A DNA stretch of 64,000 bases, taken from assembly GCA_902793435.1 (NCBI GenBank), contig CADBDF010000002.1, positions 1 to 64,000 of the forward strand. The letters are read 5' to 3'. Shown piece by piece: positions 25,924 to 34,753 of the stretch; position 1 is the first letter of the stretch, and each line of letters starts with the position of its first letter. Under the pieces are notes generated by a model. It was not told where the DNA came from. It saw only the letters and a program-made list of their open reading frames with translations, and ran no database searches. The translations under genes and the position numbers were made by a program. This stretch comes from an uncultured Pseudomonadota bacterium. Its GTDB lineage: Bacteria; Pseudomonadota; Alphaproteobacteria; Rs-D84.

Positions 25924-26433
25924 CTAACCTTCTTTGATACCAAACAGTGTGACCAGATATTTTACATATTCAATGGTCCATCTTTGTAATCGTTGAGATG
26001 CCGGCATGCCAGTTAATGGTGCGGAACATGTCACCAATTCGGTGTCTGGGGTTTCCAGATGTATTAAATGTGTTGCGCGTTTCATGTGTTCTTCGGTTGT
26101 GACAACAACTATGCGGTGTAAATGTTTCTGTTGAACTATGCGTTCAATTGCCAATGCGTTTTGATATGTTGATTTAGATTTTGTTTCTGTGGTGACGTGT
26201 TGGGTGCCAGTGTCAAATTTATGGCCACCTGCGCCAATGATGTGAATTCGCGCCATTGGATATTGTTTGGTTTGATTTAGTGCGTATGGAACACGACGTG
26301 CATCACCGGTTAAAACAAAAATATTATCATTTGGTAAAATTGGACCGCAACTTAACGGTGATGTCAGTTTGAATATCATTCCGCCTAAAACAAAAAAGCC
26401 CAATATCAAAAAAGATGGTGTGAATATTTTCAT
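25924..26433 (-). CDS. DUF218 (YdcF/ElyC-like) envelope protein
   Basis: 169 aa with one N-terminal membrane segment (FLILGFFVLGGMIFKL) and a DUF218 fold: IFVLTGDARRVPYAL, RIHIIGAGGHK, STYQNALAIERIV and HRIVVVTTEEHMKRA. The conserved acidic and basic positions of SanA/ElyC/YdcF proteins are present in outline. Family members act in cell-envelope processes, with roles poorly defined. It sits between ftsX and plsC with essentially no gap. Confidence 0.8.
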   Translation of the reverse strand: MKIFTPSFLILGFFVLGGMIFKLTSPLSCGPILPNDNIFVLTGDARRVPYALNQTKQYPMARIHIIGAGGHKFDTGTQHVTTETKSKSTYQNALAIERIVQQKHLHRIVVVTTEEHMKRATHLIHLETPDTELVTCSAPLTGMPASQRLQRWTIEYVKYLVTLFGIKEG

Positions 26434-27276
26434 TTAACTGTTTTTTAAAATATTTTTTGTTGTGTGTTTTGTAATATGGGTTGCAAAAATTGTAATTGCA
26501 ACTGGTAATAAAATTAGCAATATCCAGCCAAATGTATTTATGCCTATCATTGCCATTAAACCAACGCGTGCCGAATGTGATGCTGATAAAATCAAAAACA
26601 AAAATGGCAAAGCGATTATAAATCCCAGGATTGTTGCACGTGTGCAAATGCGGGCAACGATTATTTGCATTTGTTTTGCGACAAATGAATCACTGGCACC
26701 GATTTGATTTAATATTTCCAATTCGCGTTTGTGCAACATTGCCGTATTATGTGCGATATATGATACGCATACGGTTATAGACCCCAATGCCACAACCAGT
26801 ACTAATGCACAAATTGCAATTAAATACCAACCTGCGCGAATAGGATTTTGTAATGCGTTTTTGTGTGTCAGGAATTTTGCATAAGGACTGATTTGTTGTT
26901 GTACAGATTTTAAATCGGCGGTGGTTTTAAATTTAACCTCCCACATTTTTGGCAGGTATTTTTGTAGTGCAGAACCCCCAGATACCCATGGTGACATTAA
27001 ATCAGCCATCTGGGCATTTGATATTTCGTTTGACGATTCAATTTTGGATGCATTTTGAGATAAAATTTCGCGAATTTTTGGGGCATCGTTTGCATCGGTT
27101 GTTTGTATCGTTGCGAATAAATCCCACGAAGTATTCATACGGATTGCGCCCGTCCCAATCATTATCGCAATTCCCAAAGTCAAGACCGATAAAAAAGTCA
27201 AAACCGACATAATTGCCGTCATAAATGTACTTTGTTCGCGAATAAGCGAAAAAACAATCGGTTTCTGTTTCATCAT
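26434..27276 (-). CDS. ftsX: Cell-division protein FtsX
   Basis: 280 aa, the membrane partner of FtsE. It has an N-terminal membrane helix, a periplasmic domain and three C-terminal helices, with the FtsX-type segment LGSITVCVSYIAHNTAMLHKRELEILNQIGAS. The FtsEX complex controls cell-wall hydrolases at the septum. Its start overlaps the ftsE stop by 4 bases, showing translational coupling. Confidence 0.9.
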   Translation of the reverse strand: MMKQKPIVFSLIREQSTFMTAIMSVLTFLSVLTLGIAIMIGTGAIRMNTSWDLFATIQTTDANDAPKIREILSQNASKIESSNEISNAQMADLMSPWVSGGSALQKYLPKMWEVKFKTTADLKSVQQQISPYAKFLTHKNALQNPIRAGWYLIAICALVLVVALGSITVCVSYIAHNTAMLHKRELEILNQIGASDSFVAKQMQIIVARICTRATILGFIIALPFLFLILSASHSARVGLMAMIGINTFGWILLILLPVAITIFATHITKHTTKNILKNS

Positions 27277-28058
27277 ATATTCCCAATATCGTCAAATTGT
27301 TTTGATAATTCACTGAAATAATTTTTTGGTGCGGGACCTTTCCATAATTTTTTAGGCGCGTCCCCAGATGCAGATTGATTGGTCACAAATCCCACATGGT
27401 GATTTTCAATGTGGATTACCGGAAATTTATAGGTTTCAATTAAACGGCGACTGTGTGTTGCCAATATTATTGTTGTTCCAAACATTTTATTCATCTGGAT
27501 AAATAAATCCATTAAACGCGATGCGTTTTCATCGTCCAAATTGCCGGTCGGTTCGTCAGCCAATAATATAGAAGGTTGAACAATAATCGCGCGCGCAACC
27601 GATACACGTTGTTGTTGGCCACCACTTAGTGCCAATGGTTTTTCGTCCGCATATTTGCCCAGTCCAACCCAGTCCAAAACCTTGGGAACTAAATTTTTAA
27701 TTTTATTTTCTGGCATATTGCGAACACGTAATGGTAAAGCAACGTTGTCAAACACAGTTAAATGTGACAGTAGTGAATATTCTTGGAATACAATCGCCAT
27801 TTTTTTGCGGATTTCGGTAATTTCATCGCGCGTCATATCGTTTGTGATTTTACCAAATAATTTTATTTGACCGGATTTTGGTTTGTGCAGTTGATAAATT
27901 AAACGCAATAAAGTCGTTTTGCCCGCACCAGATGCACCGGTCAGGAAATAAATCGCGCCACCGGTGATGTTAAATGATACATCTGTCAAGACATCAGCGC
28001 CATTATCATATGATGCCGCCACATTTGTTAAAGATATAGATGATGTTTTTTCTTCCAT
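27273..28058 (-). CDS. ftsE: Cell-division ATP-binding protein FtsE
   Basis: 261 aa ABC ATPase. Walker A is GASGAGKTTLLR, the Q-loop lies in VFQEYSLLSH, the signature is LSGGQQQRVSVARA, Walker B is ILLADEPTGNLD and the H-loop is ATHSRRL. ATG 28058 is preferred to the TTG at 28097 because homology begins about here, although its ribosome-binding site is weak. First gene of the four-gene minus-strand operon. Confidence 0.92.
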   Translation of the reverse strand: MEEKTSSISLTNVAASYDNGADVLTDVSFNITGGAIYFLTGASGAGKTTLLRLIYQLHKPKSGQIKLFGKITNDMTRDEITEIRKKMAIVFQEYSLLSHLTVFDNVALPLRVRNMPENKIKNLVPKVLDWVGLGKYADEKPLALSGGQQQRVSVARAIIVQPSILLADEPTGNLDDENASRLMDLFIQMNKMFGTTIILATHSRRLIETYKFPVIHIENHHVGFVTNQSASGDAPKKLWKGPAPKNYFSELSKQFDDIGNI

Positions 28059-28185
28059 TTCAGGTGGTATCTTAGAAAAAAAATACAGTTTGGTCAAATA
28101 ATAAAAATCTTTTATAAAATTGTGTGTTTTATGGTTTGGAAAAAAATTGAATTTGTGATAAAATTATAAAGATAAGTGGAAGGAA

Positions 28186-29040
28186 ATGTTGTTTAGAAAG
28201 ATTGCTTTTGTGCTGTATCTTGCCTGTTTTGCACCGATAACTGCGTTCGGGACGATGATTTATGTGCCGGCAAATCCATGCGCATGTGATAATCGTCCAT
28301 GCGATGATGTCGTTATTTTGTCACGTGATTTTCGAAAATCAGGGGTTGTGAAAAAGGCAGAAAAGGTTGAAAAGCCGGCGGTTGTAAAGAAAACTAAATC
28401 AAATACATTTAAAAACCAAGACAACGATGCAGAATATAATGTTTATTTGGCTGGAAATCTGGCAATGAATATTTGGAATTGGAAAAATGATTACAATTCT
28501 GATTATACGGGGACAGATTTATTATTCAGTCAAGATGAATATTCTGGGGAAACTGTGTTTGGTGGAAATGTCGCGTTGGGTGTGTATTTGTCTAAAAACT
28601 GGCGCATGGACCTGGAATTGGGTTTGACCAAAGAATTCGAAGATTATGACGAGGCCGCAACATATACTTTGTCTATGCCTTATTTGATGGCAAATGCGTA
28701 TTATGATTTTGATTCTGGGTTTTATCTGGGCGGGGGATTGGGTGTTGTGCGGTCCAAGATTTCGATTGATGGTTTGTTGTTTCAAAATTCTACATCTGGG
28801 GCGAAATATACAGATAATTTGTTCAAGGTCGGTGTTGCCGCCGGATACGCGTTTCGTTTTGGTAATAATATGCACATTGATTTGCGGTATCGGTTGTCTG
28901 GAATCCAAGGTCCAGAAATATCGCGCACGTTTTTGTGGAATCAATATAACGAAGGAAATTATCGGGATTTTTCGTTGAAAATTACCAGCGGATTGGTGTT
29001 GGAAAATGCTTTTTCTGTTGGGTTGAGAGTTAGTTTTTAA
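28186..29040 (+). CDS. Outer-membrane beta-barrel protein
   Basis: 284 aa with a signal peptide (FVLYLACFAPITAFG). A short Cys-rich, then Lys-rich N-terminal linker leads to an opacity-like barrel with alternating strands (YNVYLAGNLAMNIW, FGGNVALGVYLSKNWRMDLELG, YYDFDSGFYLGGGLGVV, NMHIDLRYRLSG) and a C-terminal Phe (SVGLRVSF), the sorting signal for BAM. AAGGA ribosome-binding site. It immediately precedes the 922-aa repeat protein by 17 bases, so they are likely co-transcribed and may interact on the surface. Confidence 0.8.
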   Translation: MLFRKIAFVLYLACFAPITAFGTMIYVPANPCACDNRPCDDVVILSRDFRKSGVVKKAEKVEKPAVVKKTKSNTFKNQDNDAEYNVYLAGNLAMNIWNWKNDYNSDYTGTDLLFSQDEYSGETVFGGNVALGVYLSKNWRMDLELGLTKEFEDYDEAATYTLSMPYLMANAYYDFDSGFYLGGGLGVVRSKISIDGLLFQNSTSGAKYTDNLFKVGVAAGYAFRFGNNMHIDLRYRLSGIQGPEISRTFLWNQYNEGNYRDFSLKITSGLVLENAFSVGLRVSF

Positions 29041-29057
29041 ACAAATGGGCAGATGAG

Positions 29058-31826
29058 ATGAAAAAAAGAAATGGATTTTGTTTAACCTTTTTAACAAGCA
29101 TCGCATGTATGTTGGTGTATTCATCATCTGCGTTTTCGGCGGTTCGTATTTTGGGGTCTGGGGGAAATACAATGGTGGGGGCATCTGGTGCATCGACAGA
29201 ATTAAAAAGCCCAACAGCCACAACAACAACGGCGGTGTCGCAATCAACACGTGGGTCGTCGTTGCGATTTTCTAATCCAACCCAGGTTGCGTCGGCAACA
29301 TCATCACAAAGTTATTCAGGATTGTCCAGTGCCGGTGGAACATCGTCTGGGGTTGCGGATTCTGCATCTTCGCGTTTGTCTATTGGTAAATATTTGAATT
29401 TGTCTCATTCAACAAAGCCAACACCAACAGGCGGTGGAACATCTGGGGGTGGAACTTCAAATGTCGATTTGGATAATTTGCAAAATCAAATTGACAGATT
29501 GCAAACTTCTGTTGATGGATTAAAGGTTAATAAACAAAATGCGTTGATTGTTGGCGATGGTGAATACATCGATATTTCTGGGGACGATAATAATGTAATT
29601 TCTATTGATATAAATGCTTTGAAACATGATTTGCAAGATGCATTGGGAACACAAAAAGATTTGCTGACGGAAATAGACGAAGATTATAAATTGTGGTGGT
29701 GTTATGCCAATAATACAGGTGATGGTTGTGTTGATGAAAAACAGTTAATTGTTGATTTGGGAACTGTTTTAAAAGAATATGATTTGGCAAATGAAAATGT
29801 TTCATTGAGTGAGGCTTTGGTGGGCAAGCAAGGAAAATTAACCACAACTGATGCGGGATATATTGCAATCGATCAAGAGACCGGCACTATTGATGTGAAA
29901 TTTCAAAAGTTAAAAGATGATTTGGGTATATCCAATGCAAAACAATCGGAAATTCAATTTACCCAAGATGGTAAATTGCAATGGCGCTATACGGACGATT
30001 TTGAACAAGACGGTGTGACGAAAAAATGGACAACCGCTGATATCGATGCATTGATGCGCAGAAATCTGGACGGATATGTTCAGTTGGCAATACTGGAAGA
30101 TTATGTCAAGAAAAGCGAATTGGCGGGATTGCAAGGCAATTTAGAGGCCGCAAGTGATAAATATATCGAAATTGTAGATAATAAAATTGGTGTTAAATTT
30201 GCTGAATTAAAAAATGCTTTGAATATTCCGCAAGAGCGCGAAGTTGAAATTGATTTTACAGATGATGGTAAAATAAAATGGCGTTATGTTGGGGATACGG
30301 CATGGCATCAAACAAATCAAAAAGTGAGTGATTTTGTTGATTTAACCGGATATGTGTTGCGTTCGGAATTGGCAGGATTACATGGGGCTTTGACGGCCGA
30401 TGAAAATGGGTATTTGCAAATTAATAATAATAAAATTGGTATAAAGTTCCAAGATTTGAAAAATGCTTTGGAAATTCCAGATGCCCAACGCGATATCGAA
30501 ATGGAAATCACAGATGGTGGTTTGTTGCGCTGGCGGTATTTGGATTCTTTTGAAATTGATGGCACAACAAAAAAGTGGGTTAATGTATCAAACAATATTA
30601 ATACTTTGATAGATAATAAATTGGCCAACTATGTGACAGAAACGGTTTTCCAAAATACATTAAATGATTATCAAAAAACTTTATCTGCGGACGCGGGTGG
30701 TTTTATCACAATCAATAATGATGTGATTGGATTAAAATTACAAGATTTGAAAAACGCACTAAATATTCCAGATGCGGCAGAAAAAATCGAAATGGAAATT
30801 ACCGATGCTGGTAAATTGCGCTGGCGGTATTTAAATGAATTTGAACCAGACGGCACAACAAAAAAATGGACAGATGTTTCGGTAAATATCGGTGATTTGA
30901 TTGATGGTAAATTGGAAAATTATGTTGATAATACATCTTTGACCACGACATTAAATGATTATGTGACGAATAGTGCGTTATCGACACAACTGCAAGACTA
31001 TGCGTTGAAAACATATGTTGATACAGAATTGGCTAAAAAACAGGTTAAATTGACCGAGTCCCCAGACGGATTTATTGCCATTACATCTGTTGATGGTGGT
31101 GGTGAAGAAATCGGTATCAAATTTGATGAATTGAAAAATGCTCTGGGTATCGATAGTTTGAAAACGGCGGAAATTCGCGTTGATAATGGTGTTTTGCAAT
31201 GGCGTTATATGAACGAGTTTGAAACAGATGCGGAAACCGGTGCGGCAACAGATGTAAAAAAATGGACGACTGTTTATGATTTGAAATCTTTGCTGGACGG
31301 ATATGTGACAGAATCTGCGTTGGCAACGGTTGTTGAACGTATCGACAGGGATTTGGCTGGCAAACAAATAAAACTGACCCCGGCCGAAGAAGGTTATATC
31401 ATATTAAATGAACAAACTGGTGAAATTGCTGTTGATATGGCTGGGTTGCGTTCGTATTTGTCTATGGAAGGCGATAGTTCCAGAACAAGTGAAATGCGTG
31501 TGTTTGATGGAAAATTACAATGGCGGTATTTGGACGAATTCGAAACCGAGGCCAATGGTAATCGTGTCCAGGTATGGCATACTTTGGATTTGTCCGCTGT
31601 TGAATTACCGTTATATGTTAAAAAGGCTTATTTGACAGATAATTACTATAACAAGGTTTATATAGATAATTTGGCACGAACCATTGAAAATAATATCAAT
31701 GCCAGTTTGGCGAATATATGGCCAGATGAAGGTTTATATTTATTGAGTGTCAGTGGCAGTGGTGATAATAAAACACCTGTGTGGCAATCTGTGAAGATTG
31801 TTGATGGTGATGGTGTTGTGCATTAA
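29058..31826 (+). CDS. Large secreted repeat protein, seven about 100-residue units
   Basis: 922 aa with a signal peptide (LTSIACMLVYSSSAFS) and a Ser/Thr/Gly-rich linker to about residue 130. A coiled coil follows (VDLDNLQNQIDRLQTSVDGL), then seven diverged units. Each unit runs KQxxLTxxxxGYIxI, (I/V)GIKFxxLKNAL, then an acidic strand ending xLxWRYxxEFExDGTTKKW, then YV-x-(S/T)-xL coiled-coil-like linkers (SALSTQLQDYALKTYVDTEL). The end, LYLLSVSGSG...PVWQSVKI, resembles the end module of other secreted proteins here. It looks like a fibrous surface adhesin, in part reminiscent of phage tail-fibre linkers. No family name can be given. Confidence 0.7.
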   Translation: MKKRNGFCLTFLTSIACMLVYSSSAFSAVRILGSGGNTMVGASGASTELKSPTATTTTAVSQSTRGSSLRFSNPTQVASATSSQSYSGLSSAGGTSSGVADSASSRLSIGKYLNLSHSTKPTPTGGGTSGGGTSNVDLDNLQNQIDRLQTSVDGLKVNKQNALIVGDGEYIDISGDDNNVISIDINALKHDLQDALGTQKDLLTEIDEDYKLWWCYANNTGDGCVDEKQLIVDLGTVLKEYDLANENVSLSEALVGKQGKLTTTDAGYIAIDQETGTIDVKFQKLKDDLGISNAKQSEIQFTQDGKLQWRYTDDFEQDGVTKKWTTADIDALMRRNLDGYVQLAILEDYVKKSELAGLQGNLEAASDKYIEIVDNKIGVKFAELKNALNIPQEREVEIDFTDDGKIKWRYVGDTAWHQTNQKVSDFVDLTGYVLRSELAGLHGALTADENGYLQINNNKIGIKFQDLKNALEIPDAQRDIEMEITDGGLLRWRYLDSFEIDGTTKKWVNVSNNINTLIDNKLANYVTETVFQNTLNDYQKTLSADAGGFITINNDVIGLKLQDLKNALNIPDAAEKIEMEITDAGKLRWRYLNEFEPDGTTKKWTDVSVNIGDLIDGKLENYVDNTSLTTTLNDYVTNSALSTQLQDYALKTYVDTELAKKQVKLTESPDGFIAITSVDGGGEEIGIKFDELKNALGIDSLKTAEIRVDNGVLQWRYMNEFETDAETGAATDVKKWTTVYDLKSLLDGYVTESALATVVERIDRDLAGKQIKLTPAEEGYIILNEQTGEIAVDMAGLRSYLSMEGDSSRTSEMRVFDGKLQWRYLDEFETEANGNRVQVWHTLDLSAVELPLYVKKAYLTDNYYNKVYIDNLARTIENNINASLANIWPDEGLYLLSVSGSGDNKTPVWQSVKIVDGDGVVH

Positions 31827-31831
31827 AAAAC

Positions 31832-31857
31832 AGGGCTTTTTTAAGCCCTTTGTTTTT
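31832..31857. terminator. Intrinsic terminator
   Basis: AGGGCTT (31832-31838), loop TTTT, AAGCCCT (31843-31849), then a T-rich tract. An A6 run precedes it, so it may also serve the convergent methyltransferase gene. Confidence 0.8.
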
Positions 31858-32785
31858 ACTTTTTAAATACAGAAAATATTTCCCAATGGGGGCTGCCGAC
31901 GAATTGGTCGATTGGTGTGACGGTTTGTAATTTGTATCCGCCACGTAATAAAATGTTTTTATCGCGATTCCATGTCCCAGGATTGCAAGATACATATACA
32001 ACGGTTTTCACATTTGATTTTGCAATTTGTTCGGTTTGTGATAATGCGCCTGCGCGTGGCGGGTCCATTATTATTGCATCGTATTGATTTAATTGTTTTG
32101 ATGATAATGGCTTTTTGAATAAATCACGATTTATTCCAATGCCCATAATGTCAAATCCGGTGGCATTTGTTGCAAATGTAAAATTTCCAATTCCACAGAA
32201 TAAATCAACGACATGTTTTGCATCGCCGACATTGGATACAACCCTCTCGCGAATAGATTTTTCTGTGTCGGCGGTTGGTTGTAAAAATGCGGAATCTGGA
32301 AAATCGACAGATGTTTTATCAAAAGAAATTTTGGGTTTCATGTAATTGCGAATAACTGTATCGTTCCATGTGAATCTAATAATTTCGTTCGGTAATTTTT
32401 GAACAGCGGTTTTAAATTCAGGATTAAAATATGGAACATCACTTTGGGTATTGACGACGATTCCGTTGTCACATTGGGTCACCAGGACAGATGCGGTGCA
32501 TTGCCAAGGTAATTTTGCCAAATCTGGGATAATACGATTGATTGAATCCACAAGGTTTGGACATTTATCTATATTTATAATATCCCGAGATGTGTTTTTA
32601 TAAAAACCAAATGAATTAGGATTAACGGCAAAATCTGCGCGTCTGCGTGTGCCAGGTTTTCCCCATATTGCCGCGGTCATATTATCGATTTTTGGTAATG
32701 CGTTTAATTTTTCGGTTTTGTAATTTTGCGCATTAAAATCGAATTTACAACCACCGCATAAACCAAAGAACGGACATTTTGACAT
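31856..32785 (-). CDS. RNA m5U methyltransferase (RlmC/RlmD/TrmA family), short form
   Basis: 309 aa. It starts with an iron-sulfur-type cluster motif (CPFFGLCGGCKFD), then has a SAM-binding core (VVDLFCGIGNFTF), the DPPRAG motif and the catalytic Cys in YVSCNPGTWNRD. These are hallmarks of RlmC/RlmD 23S rRNA uracil-C5 methyltransferases. There is no N-terminal TRAM domain and the protein is shorter than the usual 400 or so residues. The SAM-core region is also compact. Which uridine it targets cannot be told. Confidence 0.88.
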   Translation of the reverse strand: MSKCPFFGLCGGCKFDFNAQNYKTEKLNALPKIDNMTAAIWGKPGTRRRADFAVNPNSFGFYKNTSRDIINIDKCPNLVDSINRIIPDLAKLPWQCTASVLVTQCDNGIVVNTQSDVPYFNPEFKTAVQKLPNEIIRFTWNDTVIRNYMKPKISFDKTSVDFPDSAFLQPTADTEKSIRERVVSNVGDAKHVVDLFCGIGNFTFATNATGFDIMGIGINRDLFKKPLSSKQLNQYDAIIMDPPRAGALSQTEQIAKSNVKTVVYVSCNPGTWNRDKNILLRGGYKLQTVTPIDQFVGSPHWEIFSVFKK

Positions 32786-32867
32786 GTGTTATTTCCTTTT
32801 GTGTTTTTTTATAAGTTTAACATAATTTCTGTTGATTCCAAGTTGTTTTACGCGTAGGATATGATTG

Positions 32868-33701
32868 ATGAAAAAAACAACAGAAAAATTTACAGATAAA
32901 AAAGTTGCACTGTTTGCAGGCGCGTTGTCTTTGCCATTTTTGGCGCGTGATGCGATGCGCAAGCGCGGGTGGGACGTTTATGTTATTGGGTTAAAGAATT
33001 TTTATGACGAGGCATTGAATCCAGATTTGGTAATTCGATTAGGTGGTGGCGGTCGTGCCGCGCGCGAGTGTAAAAAACGCGGTATTCATAAATTAGTGTT
33101 TGTTGGCGCATTGGGACATGTAAATTTGGCTGATATCAGGCCAGATTTTTGGTCGATTGGCGTATTGCTTAGTGTTTTTAAACATCAACGGGGGTATGAT
33201 TCTATGGCGGTTGCATTTAACAAGGCATTGGAAAAACGTGGATATGAAATTGTTGCGGCACAAGATATTGCGCCAGATTTGACTTTTGAAAAACCTGGGG
33301 TTTGGACACGTGTAAAACCGACATCGGCGGACACAAAAAATATTGAACGTGCGGTTGATGTGTCACACACAATTGGGGTTGCCGATATTGGCGCATCTGT
33401 GGTTGTTGATAAACAGGTTATCGCGGTAGAGGCCGCCGAAGGAACCGCGCGTATGTTGGAACGTGTTGTTGAAATGCGTAAAAATAAACGCGGGCGCGCA
33501 TCCGGGGTTTTTGCGAAAATGACAAAACCCGGGCAAGATTTAAGGATTGATATCCCGGCGATTGGTGTTGATACGGTTAATGCGGTTGCGGCGGCGAAAT
33601 TGCGTGGCATTATTGTTAATGCAAAAACTTGCTTTGTTATTGATAAAGACGCGGTGATTGCGGCGGCAAACCGGGCAAAAATTTTTATCAAGGCAGTTTA
33701 A
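32868..33701 (+). CDS. lpxI: UDP-2,3-diacylglucosamine pyrophosphatase LpxI
   Basis: 277 aa, DUF1009 family. It hydrolyses UDP-2,3-diacylglucosamine to lipid X in lipid A synthesis, replacing LpxH in alphaproteobacteria. Motifs seen are ALFAGALSLPFLARDAM, FVGALGHVNLADIRPDF, then IGVADIGASVVVDKQVIAVEAAEGT, and PAIGVDTV near the end. ATG 32868 follows AGGAT; a TTG three bases earlier is unlikely. No other lpx genes are adjacent. Confidence 0.92.
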   Translation: MKKTTEKFTDKKVALFAGALSLPFLARDAMRKRGWDVYVIGLKNFYDEALNPDLVIRLGGGGRAARECKKRGIHKLVFVGALGHVNLADIRPDFWSIGVLLSVFKHQRGYDSMAVAFNKALEKRGYEIVAAQDIAPDLTFEKPGVWTRVKPTSADTKNIERAVDVSHTIGVADIGASVVVDKQVIAVEAAEGTARMLERVVEMRKNKRGRASGVFAKMTKPGQDLRIDIPAIGVDTVNAVAAAKLRGIIVNAKTCFVIDKDAVIAAANRAKIFIKAV

Positions 33702-33734
33702 TCAAATTTCAAAGTTTATTGATGTATTATTATC

Positions 33735-34334
33735 ACAATTACCCCGTCACTTCACCTGCGGTTACGTGCCACCCCTTCTTTCATAAAGAAGGGGACGTCC
33801 GTAATTGCACATTGCGCCCAGATAATATGATATTGATTTTTAATTTTTGTTTGATAATTTTTCATATATGAAATTACCAAAGACTAAATCATTGTCTGGA
33901 TTATCAAAAGCCTTGCGTAACAATTCGACCAAGGCGGAATGTATTTTATGGCGATATTGAAAAAATAAAAATGCGTTTGGTTATCAATTTCATCGTCAAA
34001 AAGTTATTGGTAAATATATCGTTGATTTTTATTGTCCTGGATTGTCTTTGGTTATCGAAGTTGATGGAAATTCGCACGATAATAAATATGAATATGACGC
34101 ACAACGTGATAAATATTTAAAAAGCCTGGGCTTAAATATATTAAGGTTAGATAACAGTGATATTATATTTGGTGTAGATAAAGCCCTGTATGCGATTGAA
34201 ACATATATGCAACATTTAATGCGTGAAAATAATAAACCGGATAAAAGTGTATAATTATGTTGTGTCGGTTGCACTTGCGTGTCCCCTTCTTTATGAAAGA
34301 AGGGGTGGATGCGAAGCAGACGGGGTAATTGTGA
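33735..34334. mobile_element. Inverted-repeat element carrying a broken DUF559 gene
   Basis: The outermost 15 bases, CACAATTACCCCGTC (33735-33749), recur exactly inverted at 34320-34334. Further in, both ends carry CCACCCCTTCTTTCATAAAG plus AAGGGGAC, which is itself a palindrome CCCCTTCTTT-CAT-AAAGAAGGGG. The two ends enclose only the DUF559 open frame. No target-site duplication is evident. This fits a small non-autonomous or minimal mobile unit. Confidence 0.6.
33868..34254 (+). pseudogene. DUF559 endonuclease-like gene interrupted by an in-frame UGA
   Basis: Reading from ATG 33868 gives 128 codons in one frame with a single TGA at codon 31 (33958-33960). Around it the frame fits DUF559 proteins: LRNNSTKAECILWRY, stop, KNKNAFGYQFHRQKVIGKYI, then VDFYCPGLSLVIEVDGNSHD, YDAQRDKYLKSLGLNILRL. 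DUF559 proteins resemble very-short-patch-repair nucleases; the D...E-x-D pattern is kept. At the stop, relatives usually have Leu or Ile (TTA to TGA would suffice), and UGA is a normal stop in this genome, so a nonsense-mutated pseudogene is likely. A fragment from the ATG at 34042 (70 aa) remains open. Confidence 0.8.
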
Positions 34335-34365
34335 AACATTAATTATTTCATAATTACTTTGGTTA

Positions 34366-34593
34366 TTATCGGTCCATGTGTTTTGTAAAATCGCGCAGGT
34401 TTGTATCGGTTGCGCTTAAAATCTTTGCGATACTGTTGGACGATGGCCAACGTGGCTGACCGCATTTTGACCAACGTTTGCTGCGGTTAAAAGTTGTTGC
34501 GTCCAGACCACTGCATTTTGCCAATCCAGAACAAGACATACCATGTTCGCATGCAAATTTTTCGATTGCGTCCCAGACTTCGTCATGTGTCAT
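34366..34593 (-). CDS. Small XRE-type helix-turn-helix regulator
   Basis: 75 aa. The sequence MTHDEVWDAIEKFACEHGMS, GLAKCSGLDATTFNRSKRW, GQPRWPSSNSIAKILSAT is the N-terminal DNA-binding domain found in alphaproteobacterial Cro/CI-type regulators, often fused to an S24 peptidase. Here the protein ends after the HTH, with no peptidase domain. AAAGGGGG ribosome-binding site. It faces away from the small-RNA gene at 34754, whose promoter is about 125 bases from this start, so it could regulate that promoter. Confidence 0.75.
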   Translation of the reverse strand: MTHDEVWDAIEKFACEHGMSCSGLAKCSGLDATTFNRSKRWSKCGQPRWPSSNSIAKILSATDTNLRDFTKHMDR

Positions 34594-34718
34594 TGTTTTT
34601 CCCCCTTTGGTTGATTTTTACTGTAATTTTACATTGTTTGGGGTGGGGCGACAATCGGGCTGATTTCCCAGGAATTCAGGGATAAAAAATTGCCATAAAA
34701 TTTTTTTGACAAAATCAC

Positions 34719-34747
34719 TTGACAAATTAAATAAAATGTATTACATT
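34719..34747 (+). promoter_or_regulatory. Strong promoter of the small RNA
   Basis: Consensus TTGACA (34719-34724), an exact 17-bp spacer and TACATT (34742-34747). A second TTGACA lies at 34706-34711. The same -10 TACATT with TTGACA and 17 bp is seen upstream of acpP. Confidence 0.75.
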
Positions 34748-34753
34748 ACGATT

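Noticed and set aside
33868-34254. UGA decoded as an amino acid
   Set aside because: UGA ends several genes, Trp is UGG throughout, and relatives do not have Trp or Sec at this position. A nonsense mutation is simpler.
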